NCBI RefSeq assembly: GCF_018070575.1
Contig: NZ_JAGPXN010000006.1
Coordinates: 212,224-276,223, forward strand
Source: Micromonospora sp. C31
GTDB taxonomy: Bacteria; Actinomycetota; Actinomycetes; Mycobacteriales; Micromonosporaceae
DNA length: 64,000 nucleotides
Direction of reading: 5' to 3'
Below the pieces are notes generated by a model, which searched no databases, was not told where the DNA came from, and saw only the letters and a list, made by a program, of their open reading frames with translations. The translations under genes were made by a program, and so were the position numbers. The number at the start of each line of letters is the position of its first letter. The stretch's first letter is position 1. This document shows positions 30,301 through 38,543 of this stretch, one piece after another.

Positions 30301-30968
30301 TCACCCCGGGGGTCACCTACCACTACCGGATCCGGGCGGAGAACGCGGTGAGCTGTTCCACGTGGTCCAACAGCGTGCCGGCCGCGGTGCGGCTCGCCGC
30401 ACCGGCCGGGCTGACCGCGACGATCCCGCCCGCCGCGCCGCTGCGGATCGCGCTGCGCTGGGCCAACCGTTCGTTCGCCACGGGGATCGACGTGCAGCGG
30501 GCCACCAACCCGACGTTCAGCAGCGGGCCGGGCACCACCGCGATCGGGGTCGGCGACAACCACCTCGATGCCGCCGTCGCCCCGGACACCACCTACTACT
30601 ACCGGGTGCGGACCACCTATCTCGGCGCCGCCTCGGCCTGGTCGACCGTGGCCCGGGCGACCACCCCGCCGATGCCGGGCCCGCCGACGGGCGTGACCGC
30701 CACCGCTACCGTCACCGGACCGGACACGGCGACGGTGATCCTCGGCTGGGCGTCCAGTACGCCGGCCTCACCGGGCGCCGGTTTCGTCGTGCAGCGGGCG
30801 CTGGACCCGGCGTTCAGCCGGGGGGTGGCGACCTTCACCGTCACGGGCCGGGGCTTCACCAACACCGGGCTGGCGCGCGGCGTCACCTACCACTACCGGA
30901 TCCGCTCGTTCAACGTCGTCGGCAGCTCCCCGTTCACCGGCCCGGTCCCGATAACCACACCCCGGTGA
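27321..30968 (+). CDS. CotA-like multicopper-oxidase fold lacking copper ligands, with three fibronectin III domains
   Basis: A 1215-residue protein. Residues about 60-920 follow the CotA-type laccase fold, with recognisable landmarks VRVKFINQLPT, YPNEQSGRLCWFHDNTVGLA, QIGNECGLLPAPV and YHWHSQLGGHRDQGMIRPL. The copper motifs are altered: the HLHGG site reads RLAGA (226-230), YHDH reads FHDN (288-291), HPIHLH reads QPVRFT (801-806) and HCH reads HWH (903-905). Only a few ligands (H289, H903, H905, H911, M916) remain, so it can hardly be an oxidase. Residues about 925-1215 are three fibronectin III modules, each with a YHYRIR or YYYRVR strand. No signal peptide is visible. ATG 27321 follows GGAGAGCC. 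Confidence 0.85.
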   Translation: MELFRRLRIPWAQRAAPRTGDDVGDGTGAAGVPAARRAAEPVVAPASLDPAAAPRHFGPVPNYAHSPRPVVDADGSVVPGTGIRKFVDALPRPGTPGRTELGARLPVAVPDTVSYPGCDYYEIGLEQYAQRLHRDLPATRLRGYRQLNLGTDAHGHNTVVPAGRPWHLGPLILARRGRPVRVKFINQLPTGRSGDLFLPVDPTVDGAGTGPLDGPAPYPQNRAVPRLAGAHTGWTSAGNPWQWITPAGEITPYPTGPGLSHVPDMPPPGAGASTLYYPNEQSGRLCWFHDNTVGLARLTVYSGQLALYLLTDPAEERLVADGVLPADQLPLVFEDKTFVPGDSQLAGEDPTWDRDRWGSRGSLWHPHVYQPRQNPHRADGANPTGRWDYGPWSRTGDDTGQRGHGGTPQRAGPVPNPHHDPVAAPDEPPLAPGVPHPSAVPDAFGDTVLVNGTAYPYLAVEPRTYRFRILNACLDRALNLQLYRARSDGPMWDADGGLADADAGEVPMVEAVRAPDRPAGWPTDGRDGGVPDPRAAGPELVQIGNECGLLPAPVVVPNQPVGYRYDRRDPTVLNVDGHALLLAPGEAADVLVDFSAVPPGGTLILYNDCPAPLPGFDPRADHRTGGPDRTAEGGAPPTYPGYGPNTRTLLQFRVAGTPAPPYDLAGLRERLPGAYAASQRPPIVPQPAYDAAFGTRTARDTVVPVHAGTVSFVPAGAAAPVLLPIEVKSVQQVFEPDHGRLVGRLGVGHPHAGPLSPTVLPLGPTDPATEVLHVSDPAVAVGGPADGTQLWRIRGSSRQTQPVRFTGCDVQVIGRVGWDGATRAPHPAERGWKQVVRVDPCEDVVVALRPVAPPLPFKIGDSVRLLDPSRPAGARTGSTPVSPLDGRPATVVNQPVNLGWEYHWHSQLGGHRDQGMIRPLVLRVAPRAPSGLTVTPVPGSATALPAIALTWTGNGSRPPATSHLLQRATDAAFTQGLTAITVAATATRYTDATVTPGVTYHYRIRAENAVSCSTWSNSVPAAVRLAAPAGLTATIPPAAPLRIALRWANRSFATGIDVQRATNPTFSSGPGTTAIGVGDNHLDAAVAPDTTYYYRVRTTYLGAASAWSTVARATTPPMPGPPTGVTATATVTGPDTATVILGWASSTPASPGAGFVVQRALDPAFSRGVATFTVTGRGFTNTGLARGVTYHYRIRSFNVVGSSPFTGPVPITTPR

Positions 30969-31025
30969 CCCGCGCCGATCAGGCAGTCTGCATGACCACC
31001 CGGGCACGAGGGCTCGGCGCCGTGG

Positions 31026-31805
31026 TCAGGGTGTGCGCAGCGGGGCGCCGACGGTACGCAGCTCGGTCAGGGCCGAGGCGACGCCGTGCAGCAGGTCGGT
31101 CGCCTCGGTGAGGCGGGAGGCGGCCGGGTGCGCGGCGTCGGGGTGGGCCTCCCCGGCGACGTAGCCGGCGGCGGCCACGACCAGCCGCTCGTACGCGGTG
31201 ACGCCCTGCTCCAGCTGGGCGGCCAGGGCGCGGTGCGCCTCGGCCAGCGCCGGCCGGGACTCGGCCGGGGCGAGCCGGAGCGTGCGCTCGACGCTGGCCA
31301 CCCGGTCGGCGAGGTCGCGCAGCGACCGGTCGGCCTCGGCGGCCTCCAGCACGGCCGGCGAGGCCAGTCCTGTCAGCCGGCCGGTCATCCCGGCGAGCGT
31401 GAGGGCGGCCCGGTCCAGCCGGGCCCACGGCTCGGCGGCGCTGGTGCCGCGCAGCGCCACCCGCGAGCGCACCCGCCGGACCTCGGCCAGCACGCCTGGG
31501 CCGACGGGAAGCCGTTCCACGGCGGCGACCAACCTGGCGCGCGACCGCGCGGCGGCCTCGGCCGGGGCGAGCGGCGCCGGCGCCGGCTGGGCGGCCAGCG
31601 CCCGCAGGTCGATCCAGCGCCAGGCGGCCAGCACCAGCGCACCGCCCGCGCCGGCCGCCCAGGCCGCGTCGGGCAGCCCGAGCCCGGCGTACGGGGTCAG
31701 CACGGCGGCGGCGCCGCTCAGGCCACCGGCCGTGACGCTCCACCGACGTGCGGACCCCCGCAACCGGCTCAGCCGCCGGAAGTACCGCGTGCGCTCGTCT
31801 GCCAC
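31026..31805 (-). CDS. pspM: Phage shock envelope stress protein PspM
   Basis: A 259-residue protein. Residues about 20-55 form two hydrophobic segments (AGGLSGAAAVLTPYAGLGLP; AWAAGAGGALVLAAWRWIDL), followed by a long helical, probably coiled-coil, cytosolic part. It sits directly after pspA and clgR, the arrangement of the actinobacterial Psp system, where PspM is the membrane partner of PspA. The start GTG 31805 has GAGGAGG six bases upstream; upstream in-frame sequence belongs to pspA in another frame. It overlaps no gene and lies 23 bases after pspA. Confidence 0.85.
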   Translation of the reverse strand: MADERTRYFRRLSRLRGSARRWSVTAGGLSGAAAVLTPYAGLGLPDAAWAAGAGGALVLAAWRWIDLRALAAQPAPAPLAPAEAAARSRARLVAAVERLPVGPGVLAEVRRVRSRVALRGTSAAEPWARLDRAALTLAGMTGRLTGLASPAVLEAAEADRSLRDLADRVASVERTLRLAPAESRPALAEAHRALAAQLEQGVTAYERLVVAAAGYVAGEAHPDAAHPAASRLTEATDLLHGVASALTELRTVGAPLRTP

Positions 31806-31828
31806 CTCTGCCTCCTCGACCCGGCCGC

Positions 31829-32701
31829 TCAGCCGGCGGCGGTGGTGTCCCCGGTGCCGCGCTCGCGGCCCATGCTGGCCCGGATCTCGTTCAGGCGGGC
31901 AGCGGCCGCCGGGTCGGCGGCCGGTGCGGCGGGCTGAGCCTGCTCCGCACCCGCTCGTTCCTGCTTGGCGCCGAGCTGCTCGCCGGCCATGCTCGAGCGG
32001 ATCTGCTCCAGCCGGGAGGAGCCGGCCGAGTCGAGGGTCGACTTCTGGATCTCCAGCATGCGGCCCTCGACGGAGTTGCCGGCCAGCTCGGCGCGGCCCA
32101 TCGCGGTGGCGTAGCGCTGCTCGATGCGGTCGCGCACCTCGTCGAGCGAGGGCGTGTTGGCGGGGGCGGCCAGCGTCGACATCGACTCCAGCGAGCGGGC
32201 CACGCTCTCCTGCATCTTGGCCTGCTCCAGCTGGCTGAGCAGCTTGGTGCGCTCGGCGAGCTTCTGCTGCAGGATCATCGAGTTGTTCTCGACCGCCCGG
32301 CGGGCCTGGGCGGCGGCGCCGAGCGCCTGGTCGTGCAGGGTCTTGAGGTCCTCCGTGGCCTGCTCCGCCGAGACGAGCTGGGTCGCCAGGGTCTGCGCGG
32401 ACTGCTCGTAGCGGCCGGCCTCGGTCTCGTCGCCCCGGGCGCGGGCCTGGTCGGCGAGGACCAGTGCCTGGCGGGCGTTGGCCTGCAACCGCTCGACCTC
32501 GGTCATCTGACGGGACAGCTTCATCTCCAGCTGCCGCTGGTTGCCGATCACGGCGGCGGCCTGCTGGACCAGCCCCTGGTGCTGGCGCTGAGCCTCCTCG
32601 ATGGCCTGCTGGATCTGCACCTTCGGATCGGCGTGCTCGTCGATCCTGGCGCCGAAGAGCGCCATCAGGTACTTCCACCCCTTGACGAACGGGTTCGCCA
32701 T
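31829..32701 (-). CDS. pspA: Phage shock protein PspA (PspA/IM30/Vipp1 family)
   Basis: A 290-residue membrane-remodelling coiled-coil protein beginning [20 protein letters not shown] (amphipathic helix 0), then long heptad-rich helices to about residue 190. PspA/IM30 proteins are ESCRT-III relatives that stabilise damaged membrane. The C-terminus carries two copies of a short motif, [14 protein letters not shown] and [14 protein letters not shown], separated by an Ala/Pro/Gln linker. It is the middle gene of clgR-pspA-pspM, and in mycobacteria ClgR activates the operon under envelope stress. A 209-base gap to clgR may hold its own promoter. Confidence 0.94.
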   Translation of the reverse strand: MANPFVKGWKYLMALFGARIDEHADPKVQIQQAIEEAQRQHQGLVQQAAAVIGNQRQLEMKLSRQMTEVERLQANARQALVLADQARARGDETEAGRYEQSAQTLATQLVSAEQATEDLKTLHDQALGAAAQARRAVENNSMILQQKLAERTKLLSQLEQAKMQESVARSLESMSTLAAPANTPSLDEVRDRIEQRYATAMGRAELAGNSVEGRMLEIQKSTLDSAGSSRLEQIRSSMAGEQLGAKQERAGAEQAQPAAPAADPAAAARLNEIRASMGRERGTGDTTAAG

Positions 32702-32910
32702 CTTTGCGTTGTCCCCTCAGTAGCGTCGCTCCGCCTCGACCGCGCCGGGTGCTCCCGACCGGCTCCGGCGCGGCAGTGGCTCCATCGTCCCAGCCGGGCG
32801 CCACCGGGGCACCCGTACCGGCGAGCGAAGCGAGCGCCGACGCCGTCCGCGATCAAGGGTACGCGGCGGGGTCGAGGCCGACCACGTGGCGCGGCAGGGG
32901 AAGGGGTTGG

Positions 32911-33354
32911 TCAGGCGGCGCAGACCACGTCGCGCTCGCTGCCCCGGACCCGGGAACTGCGCAGGGTGGCCTTGAGCGGGGAGTCCTGACGGACCTGGAC
33001 GGCGACCGTGCCGTCCGAACTGACCTGGTGCACACCCCGACCCGTGTTCCTGCGCACCGCGACGGCGGCGGCGGGGGCGGCCGGCTCGTCCTGCACCGGC
33101 ACCAGCACGCCGGGCATCTGCTCGGCGAGGGCGACGGTGTCGCTGACCTCGCGCAGCAGCTCCGACAGACGCGCACCGAGGGCGTCGCAGATCGCCGCCA
33201 GCAGTTCGCTGGAGGGCTCCTTCTGGCCGCGCTCGATCTCGGAGAGATAGCCGAGGCTGACGTTGGCGGCGGAGGAGACCTCCCGTAGGGTGCGGTGCTG
33301 CCCCTGCCGGCGCGCCCGCAGTGCGTCACCGATCACGCGGCGTAGCAGGACCAT
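32911..33354 (-). CDS. clgR: ClgR, XRE-family stress regulator
   Basis: A 147-residue regulator with an N-terminal XRE helix-turn-helix ([20 protein letters not shown], then [20 protein letters not shown]), the typical ClgR sequence. ClgR activates clp protease and psp genes in actinobacteria and is itself a Clp substrate; the protein ends in ...RDVVCAA, a hydrophobic C-terminus ending in AA like ClpXP/ClpAP degrons. The start ATG 33354 has GGGGGAG six bases upstream; an in-frame GTG at 33360 is less likely. First gene of the psp cluster. Confidence 0.92.
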   Translation of the reverse strand: MVLLRRVIGDALRARRQGQHRTLREVSSAANVSLGYLSEIERGQKEPSSELLAAICDALGARLSELLREVSDTVALAEQMPGVLVPVQDEPAAPAAAVAVRRNTGRGVHQVSSDGTVAVQVRQDSPLKATLRSSRVRGSERDVVCAA

Positions 33355-33499
33355 TCGCACCTCCCCCTGAGGGACACCACTCTTCCACGCGGCCCGTCCG
33401 GCACGTCGAGCCGAACCGGTCGCCGGAGCCTTCCCGCAACCGTACCCGTTGCCGGCCCTCACGACATCCCACCCCGCCCCTCGGATCGCGGGACGACGG

Positions 33500-34087
33500 T
33501 CACCGGCGACCGGCGCCGGCCGCGTCGGTCCGCCCGCCCGCGGTCCCGGCCGCCCGGGGGTCGGCCGCCTCGGACCCGGCCACGTCGGTCTCGTCGATCC
33601 GCGCGGCGAGCAGCCGCAGTGCCTCGACGACCGTGGCGGAGCGGATGTGGTCGCGACCGCCGTCCAGGTCGAGCTGCCGGACGTGGGTGCCGGACGGTCC
33701 GGCCACCGCGACGTAGACCAGCCCGACCGGCTTGCCGTCCTGCGGTTCCGGGCCGGCCACCCCGGTGGTCGCCAGGCCCCAGTCGGCCCCGCAGCGTCGC
33801 CGCCCGCCCTCCGCGAGAGCGACCGCCACGTCCGGGTCGACCGGCCCCCGGTCGGCCAGCAGATCCTCCGGTACGCCGGCGAGCCGCGACTTGAGTTCGG
33901 TGGCGTAGACCACCAGGCCACCCCGGAAGATCCCGCTCACCCCGGCGATCTCCACGATCGAGGCCGCCAGCAGCCCGCCCGTGAGCGACTCGACGGTGGC
34001 CAGGGTCTCGTGCCGCTCCGAGAGGCGGTGCACCACGCCGGCCGCCGGGCTCCCGACCGGCCGCGCTCCGTCCGCGTCACTGTCCAT
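33500..34087 (-). CDS. pncC: CinA C-terminal-type nicotinamide-nucleotide amidohydrolase (PncC)
   Basis: A 195-residue stand-alone CinA C-terminal domain. Family hallmarks are the active-site region [20 protein letters not shown] with the catalytic Ser, the [15 protein letters not shown] segment and [20 protein letters not shown]. The enzyme deamidates nicotinamide mononucleotide to nicotinate mononucleotide, recycling pyridine nucleotides. The final 35 residues are Ala/Gly-rich tail. Its place between pgsA and clgR is the conserved actinobacterial order. Start ATG 34087. Confidence 0.92.
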   Translation of the reverse strand: MDSDADGARPVGSPAAGVVHRLSERHETLATVESLTGGLLAASIVEIAGVSGIFRGGLVVYATELKSRLAGVPEDLLADRGPVDPDVAVALAEGGRRRCGADWGLATTGVAGPEPQDGKPVGLVYVAVAGPSGTHVRQLDLDGGRDHIRSATVVEALRLLAARIDETDVAGSEAADPRAAGTAGGRTDAAGAGRR

Positions 34088-34218
34088 GTCCCGGGTCCTT
34101 TCCCCGCCGCGCCCGCCCTACTCATCCTTCCCGACCGGCACGGGGGCACGCCGGGGAGGTCGTCGCATCCGGGCTCCGCCGGCGTCGGGACCGGCGAAGG
34201 CGCCGGACGGGCCACGGG

Positions 34219-34893
34219 TCAGGCGCGGGGGCGGCGGAGCCGGAGAGCCTGGGCGACGTAGTCGAAGCCGGTGACCACCGTGACGCCGACGGCAGCGGCC
34301 ATGATCCACGGGCCGACGGCGGCGAGCACGGCCGGCATCGGCCACAGGTACCACGTGATGGCCAGGATCTGGAGCGCGGTCTTGACCTTGCCGCCCCGGC
34401 TGGCGGCGATCACGCCGTGCCGGATCACCCAGAAGCGCAGCACGGTGATGCCCAGCTCGCGGACGAGGATCACGGCGGTCACCCACCAGGGCAGCCGGTC
34501 GTACCAGGAGAGCAGCAGCAGCGCCGCTCCGGTGAGGGCCTTGTCCGCTATCGGGTCGGCGACCTTGCCCACCGAGGTGACCAGGGCGAACCGGCGGGCG
34601 ATCCAGCCGTCGACCAGGTCGGTGGCGGAGGCGACGGCGAAGACCAGACAGGCGACCATCCGCCAGCCGGCGTGGGTCATCGCCGAGGCGGCCACGGACG
34701 CCGCGAAGACCGGTACCAGGGCCAGCCGCAGCGCGGTGAGCGCGTTGGCGGCGTTCAGCACGGGCACACGGGCCACCACCGGCGCGGGCGTCGAATCCGT
34801 CGCCCCGGTCACCGCCGCACCCCGCCGCGGCCTCCGTGGCGCACCTGGCACCCCACCACGCGGTCCCCCCGCTCCGTCCGGGCCCGCCGTCAC
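34219..34893 (-). CDS. pgsA: CDP-diacylglycerol-glycerol-3-phosphate 3-phosphatidyltransferase
   Basis: A 224-residue membrane enzyme of the CDP-alcohol phosphatidyltransferase family. The motif D-x2-DG-x2-AR-x8-G-x3-D-x3-D is present as [20 protein letters not shown] followed by ADPIAD. It makes phosphatidylglycerol phosphate, the precursor of phosphatidylglycerol and cardiolipin. GTG 34893 overlaps the rimO stop (GTGA); a second GTG at 34812 would remove a 27-residue Pro/Gly/Arg-rich extension and may be the true start. Four to five hydrophobic segments follow. Confidence 0.92.
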   Translation of the reverse strand: MTAGPDGAGGPRGGVPGAPRRPRRGAAVTGATDSTPAPVVARVPVLNAANALTALRLALVPVFAASVAASAMTHAGWRMVACLVFAVASATDLVDGWIARRFALVTSVGKVADPIADKALTGAALLLLSWYDRLPWWVTAVILVRELGITVLRFWVIRHGVIAASRGGKVKTALQILAITWYLWPMPAVLAAVGPWIMAAAVGVTVVTGFDYVAQALRLRRPRA

Positions 34894-36491
34894 CGTGTTG
34901 CGCCGGGCGCAGCCGAGATCATCTCATCCGGGACCGCGACCAGGTCCACCCCTTCGGTGCCCGTGACCGTCGCCCGCACCAGGTCGCCCGGGCGCAGCGC
35001 GGCCAGATCCACCCCGCCGGCGGGCGGGGCGACGAGGGTGGTCGAGCCGTCGACCTCGGGGGCCTGGTGCGCCGCCCGACCCTCGACCACGCCGTCGTCG
35101 ACCGAGTCGACCAGCACCTCCACCGTGGAGCCCAGCCGTTCCTCGGCGCGCTGCGAGCAGAGCTCGTCGGCGAGCGCACTGAGCCTGTCGTAGCGGCGCT
35201 TGACCGTGGCGGCGGAGACCTTGCCCGGCAGCCCGGCGGCCTCGGTGCCGTCCTCGTCGCTGTAGTCGAAGACCCCGATCGCGTCCAGCCTCGCCTCGGT
35301 CAGGAACCGGACCAGCTCCTGGTAGTCGGCGCGGGTCTCGCCGGGGAAGCCGACGATGAAGTTGCTCCGCGCGCCCGCGGCCGGGGCCAGCGCGCGGGCA
35401 CTCGCCAGCAGCTCCAGGAACCGGTCGGTGGAGCCGAAGCGGCGCATCCGGCGCAGCACCGGCTCGCTCGAGTGCTGGAACGACAGGTCGAAGTAGGCCG
35501 CCACGCCGGGCGTGGTGGCGATCGCCTCGACCAGGCCGGGCCGGGTCTCGGCCGGCTGGAGGTAGCTCGCCCGCACCCGGACGATGCCGTCGACGGCGGC
35601 GAGCTGCGGCAGCAGCTTCTCCAGCGCCCGTGGGTCGCCCAGGTCCTTGCCGTAGGAGGTGGAGTTCTCGCTGACCAGCACCAGCTCGCGTACGCCGGTC
35701 CTGGCCAGCCACTCCGCCTCGGCGAGCAGCTCGTCGGGCGTACGGGAGACGAAGGCGCCGCGGAAGGCGGGGATGGCGCAGAACGCGCAGCGCCGGTCGC
35801 AGCCGCTGGCGAGCTTGAGCGAGGCGACCGGGCCGGTGTCGAGCCGGTGGCGCAGCACCTGGCGCAGGTGGGCCGGGGTGTGCTCGTCGGTCTCGGTGAC
35901 GCCCCGGACCGGGGTACCGTGACCGGGCAGCGACACCGCGCTGTCGCGCCGCGAGACGGGGGTCAGCGGCAGCAGCTCACGCCGGTCGCGCGGGGTGTGT
36001 GCGCCGATCCGCTCGCCGGCGACCACGGCGTCCAGCCGGGCGGCGATGTCCGGGTAGTCGTCGAAGCTCAGCACCGCCTGCGCCTCGGGGAGGCTGTCGG
36101 CCAGCTCGCGGCCGTACCGCTCGGCCATGCAGCCGGCGGCGACCACCTTGGCGCCGGTGTCGGCGGCGGCCAGCAGGGTCTGGATGGAGTCCTGCTTCGC
36201 CTTCTCCACGAAGCCGCACGTGTTGACGACCACCACGTCGGCGCCCTCGCCGTCGGTGGTCACCTGCCAGCCGTCGGCGTGCAGCCGGGCGGCCAGCTCC
36301 TCCGAGTCGACCTCGTTGCGGGCGCAGCCCAGGGTCAGCAGGGCGACCCGACGGCCGTCGGGCGACTCCACGTCGCGGCGCGGCGCGGCCGGACCCGTCG
36401 AGCCGGAGTTGTCGGACGACGACTCCAGGTCGCGGCGCGGTGCCAGACGCGCCGAGCTGGAGTTGTCGGAGGAGGAGGTGGCAGACACCAT
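34890..36491 (-). CDS. rimO: Ribosomal protein S12 methylthiotransferase RimO
   Basis: A 533-residue radical-SAM methylthiotransferase that modifies an Asp of ribosomal protein S12. Order: N-terminal MTTase domain ([20 protein letters not shown]), radical SAM core with CDRRCAFC (about residues 225-232), and a C-terminal TRAM domain. The N-terminus before the MTTase domain is about 45 residues longer than usual and contains a duplicated segment (SSDNS...APRRD(L/V)ES twice) encoded by a DNA direct repeat at 36364 and 36421. The start ATG 36491 is chosen; an upstream start at 36554 is possible. Translationally coupled to pgsA. Confidence 0.92.
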   Translation of the reverse strand: MVSATSSSDNSSSARLAPRRDLESSSDNSGSTGPAAPRRDVESPDGRRVALLTLGCARNEVDSEELAARLHADGWQVTTDGEGADVVVVNTCGFVEKAKQDSIQTLLAAADTGAKVVAAGCMAERYGRELADSLPEAQAVLSFDDYPDIAARLDAVVAGERIGAHTPRDRRELLPLTPVSRRDSAVSLPGHGTPVRGVTETDEHTPAHLRQVLRHRLDTGPVASLKLASGCDRRCAFCAIPAFRGAFVSRTPDELLAEAEWLARTGVRELVLVSENSTSYGKDLGDPRALEKLLPQLAAVDGIVRVRASYLQPAETRPGLVEAIATTPGVAAYFDLSFQHSSEPVLRRMRRFGSTDRFLELLASARALAPAAGARSNFIVGFPGETRADYQELVRFLTEARLDAIGVFDYSDEDGTEAAGLPGKVSAATVKRRYDRLSALADELCSQRAEERLGSTVEVLVDSVDDGVVEGRAAHQAPEVDGSTTLVAPPAGGVDLAALRPGDLVRATVTGTEGVDLVAVPDEMISAAPGATR

Positions 36492-36577
36492 CCGAGGGTA
36501 CCGGGCCGGCGGGCGGCGCCCGTCAACGGCGGGCCGCCGCATCGACCGCCTCACACTCCCCCGCCGTCACGGCCGGC

Positions 36578-37501
36578 TCAGGCCACCGCCGCGCCGACCC
36601 GGACCAGCCGGTCGAGCAGGAAGACCTCCGTGCCGGCCAGGCCGGTCGAGCAGAAGACCGAGACCTGGTCCGCGCCGGTCCGGCCGAGCACCGCGCCCGC
36701 CAGCACCGCGCCCAGGTCGCGCAACCGCCCGGCGTACGCGGGCAGCGCCGCCAGCATCGGCGGGTCGTACGCGGCCGCCTGCGCCGGCGAGTCGGTGACC
36801 AGCAGGTCGGCGGCGTCCAGCAGGTCGGTGCCGAACTCGTGCCGGTCGACCTGCTTGAAGCCGACCGCGTTGACGTGCGTGCCGGGGGCCAGGTCGGTGG
36901 CGTCGAGCACCGGGGTGACGGCGGTGGTGGCGAGCACCACGACGTCACGGTCGCGCACGGCGGCGCGCGCCGAGTCCACCGCCCGCGCCGGCACGCCCAG
37001 CTCGGCGCGGACCCGGGCGGCGAACGCCTCCCGCCGGGCGGCGGAGCGGCTGTGCACGGTGACCTCGCGCAGCGGGCGGACGGCGGCGGCGGCCCAGACC
37101 TGCGTCCAGGCCTGCCCGCCCGAGCCGATCACGCCCAGGGTGGCGGCGTCCGGCCGGGCCAGGGCGTCCACGGCGATCCCGCCGAGCCCGCCGGTGCGCC
37201 GGGAGCCCAACTCCTCCCCCACCGCCACCGCCCGGACCGCCCCGGTGCGCCCGTCGTGCAGCACCACCACCTGTTCGCTCTGCGGGTGCCCGAACGTGTC
37301 GTACGAGCGGAAGCCGTACCACTCCCCGGCGAGGTGCCCGGCGGTGAGCACCATCCGTCCCCCGCCCAGCGGCGCGGCAGCCCGGGGCGGGGCGACCAGG
37401 CGGCCCGCGTACGCGGCGAGCAGGGCGTCGCGCATCGCGGCCACCGTGGTGGGGGCGTCCAGCGCGGCGGCGACATCGGGATCGGCGAAGAGCAGCGGCA
37501 T
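36578..37501 (-). CDS. Ornithine cyclodeaminase/mu-crystallin family protein
   Basis: A 307-residue NAD(P)-dependent enzyme family member. The Rossmann motif TLGVIGSGGQAWTQVWAA is near residues 120-137, preceded by the substrate-side strand GGRMVLTAGHLAGEWYGFRS and followed by NAVGFKQVDRHEF. Relatives are ornithine cyclodeaminases, alanine dehydrogenases or ketimine reductases; the substrate is not predictable. The start ATG 37501 is chosen over TTG 37516. It is divergent from the riboswitch-controlled SMR exporter, but no shared control is evident. Confidence 0.85.
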   Translation of the reverse strand: MPLLFADPDVAAALDAPTTVAAMRDALLAAYAGRLVAPPRAAAPLGGGRMVLTAGHLAGEWYGFRSYDTFGHPQSEQVVVLHDGRTGAVRAVAVGEELGSRRTGGLGGIAVDALARPDAATLGVIGSGGQAWTQVWAAAAVRPLREVTVHSRSAARREAFAARVRAELGVPARAVDSARAAVRDRDVVVLATTAVTPVLDATDLAPGTHVNAVGFKQVDRHEFGTDLLDAADLLVTDSPAQAAAYDPPMLAALPAYAGRLRDLGAVLAGAVLGRTGADQVSVFCSTGLAGTEVFLLDRLVRVGAAVA

Positions 37502-37610
37502 GACCCGATACTGCAAGTTGAAGCAAGGTTCACGTCAAGCCGTGGTGGCCCGGCCCACCCCGCCCGCCACCAGGCCGGTGCTACGGTCGGTCGTGGCGGC
37601 CCCGGTCGCC

Positions 37611-37652
37611 CCGGACGAGTGGTGGGCGTACCCGGTGAGGCCAAGACGCCCC
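37611..37652 (+). promoter_or_regulatory. Guanidine-III (ykkC-III) riboswitch aptamer
   Basis: The RNA begins CCGGACGAG and contains GTACCCGGTGAGG and CCAAGACGCCC. It closely matches the short pseudoknotted guanidine-III aptamer (for example that of Thermobifida fusca, from memory). CCGG 37611-37614 can pair with CCGG 37632-37635, and GGGCGT 37624-37629 with ACGCCC 37646-37651, giving the required pseudoknot. It lies 65 bases before an SMR exporter gene, the expected target, whose expression would rise when guanidinium is bound. A CCCGG/CCGGG hairpin (37674-37693) follows. Confidence 0.85.
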
Positions 37653-37716
37653 GTGTGTACCGAGCCCACCCGTCCCGGCCCCGACGGTCCGGGCGCCGAC
37701 GCAGAGGTGATCCGCC

Positions 37717-38031
37717 ATGGCCTGGATCGTGCTGGTGATCTCCGGACTTCTCGAGACCGCGTGGGCGATCGCCCTCGACCGCAGCGCCGGCTTCACCCGG
37801 CTCGTCCCGTCGCTGGTCTTCGGGGTGACCCTGGTGCTCAGCATGGCCGGGCTGGCGTACGCGCTGCGCGAGATCCCGGTCGGCACCGGCTACGCCGTCT
37901 GGGTCGGCATCGGGGCGGTCGGCACCGCCCTGGTCGGCATGCTGGCGCTGAACGAGCCGGCCAGTCTGCCGCGGATCGCCTGCCTGCTGCTGGTGGTCGC
38001 CGGCGTCGTCGGTCTGAAGGTCTTCCACTGA
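37717..38031 (+). CDS. gdx: SMR-family guanidinium exporter (Gdx/SugE type)
   Basis: A 104-residue protein with four hydrophobic segments. The active-site Glu is in SGLLETAWAIALDRSAGFTR, and GTGYAVWVGIGAVGTALVGM is the SMR signature; the pattern ETAWA...GFT is that of the SugE/Gdx branch, which exports guanidinium by proton exchange as an antiparallel dimer. A guanidine-III riboswitch immediately upstream supports this substrate. Start ATG 37717 follows AGAGGTG at seven bases. There is no second SMR gene, so it should work as a homodimer. Confidence 0.93.
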   Translation: MAWIVLVISGLLETAWAIALDRSAGFTRLVPSLVFGVTLVLSMAGLAYALREIPVGTGYAVWVGIGAVGTALVGMLALNEPASLPRIACLLLVVAGVVGLKVFH

Positions 38032-38118
38032 CCGGTGCCTCCGGGCGAGGCGTGGCCGAGGACCACAGTGGGTAGACCTGTGCCTGGCACCGAACGGCTC
38101 TCAACCACGGAGGCAGAC

Positions 38119-38364
38119 ATGGCCGACATGCACTCGACCGCCCGCCCGCGCACCAACGCCGCCCGCATCTGCACGATCCTGGCCTTCGTGTTCGCGGTCC
38201 TCGCGCTCCTGCTCAGCCCACTCGTCTTCGGCGTGATCGGGATCGTCCTGGGCATCGTCGGCGCCGTGCTGGGCGACAAGCCGCTCGGCTGGTACGCCGC
38301 CGCCGCCAACGTCGCCGCCATCATCCTCAGCCTGCTGATCGTCAGCGCGATCATCAACAACTGA
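38119..38364 (+). CDS. Small two-helix membrane protein, unknown function
   Basis: An 81-residue protein. A basic N-terminus (STARPRTNAARI) leads to two Val/Leu/Ile-rich segments (TILAFVFAVLALLLSPLVFG and VIGIVLGIVGAVLGD; then AAIILSLLIVSAIINN), so two or three membrane passes. It resembles the DUF4190-like small membrane proteins common in actinobacteria, though I cannot assign it firmly. The ATG 38119 has GGAGG seven bases upstream. It is followed by a strong terminator and may be read from the exporter's transcript. Confidence 0.8.
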   Translation: MADMHSTARPRTNAARICTILAFVFAVLALLLSPLVFGVIGIVLGIVGAVLGDKPLGWYAAAANVAAIILSLLIVSAIINN

Positions 38365-38387
38365 CCCCCGCTCCCCCGGCGGAGACC

Positions 38388-38413
38388 GGGCCCGCCGGCG
38401 TGCCGGCGGGCCC
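38388..38413 (+). terminator. Strong hairpin terminator after the small membrane protein gene
   Basis: GGGCCCGCCGGC (38388-38399), two bases, GCCGGCGGGCCC (38402-38413): a perfect 12-bp stem 24 bases past the stop at 38364. It lies between convergent genes and may also serve ftsK, which ends at 38544. The 38414-38543 stretch shows nothing else. Confidence 0.8.
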
Positions 38414-38543
38414 GTCGCCTGTGCGCCCCCTGCCGGACGGTCGCCTGAGCCCAGCCCTCGCCTGGCGACGATCGGCCACGGCCGCCGCGCGTCCGCGGCG
38501 GTGGCCCGGGGCCCGCTCGCGCCGAGTCACGCGACGGCCGGTG

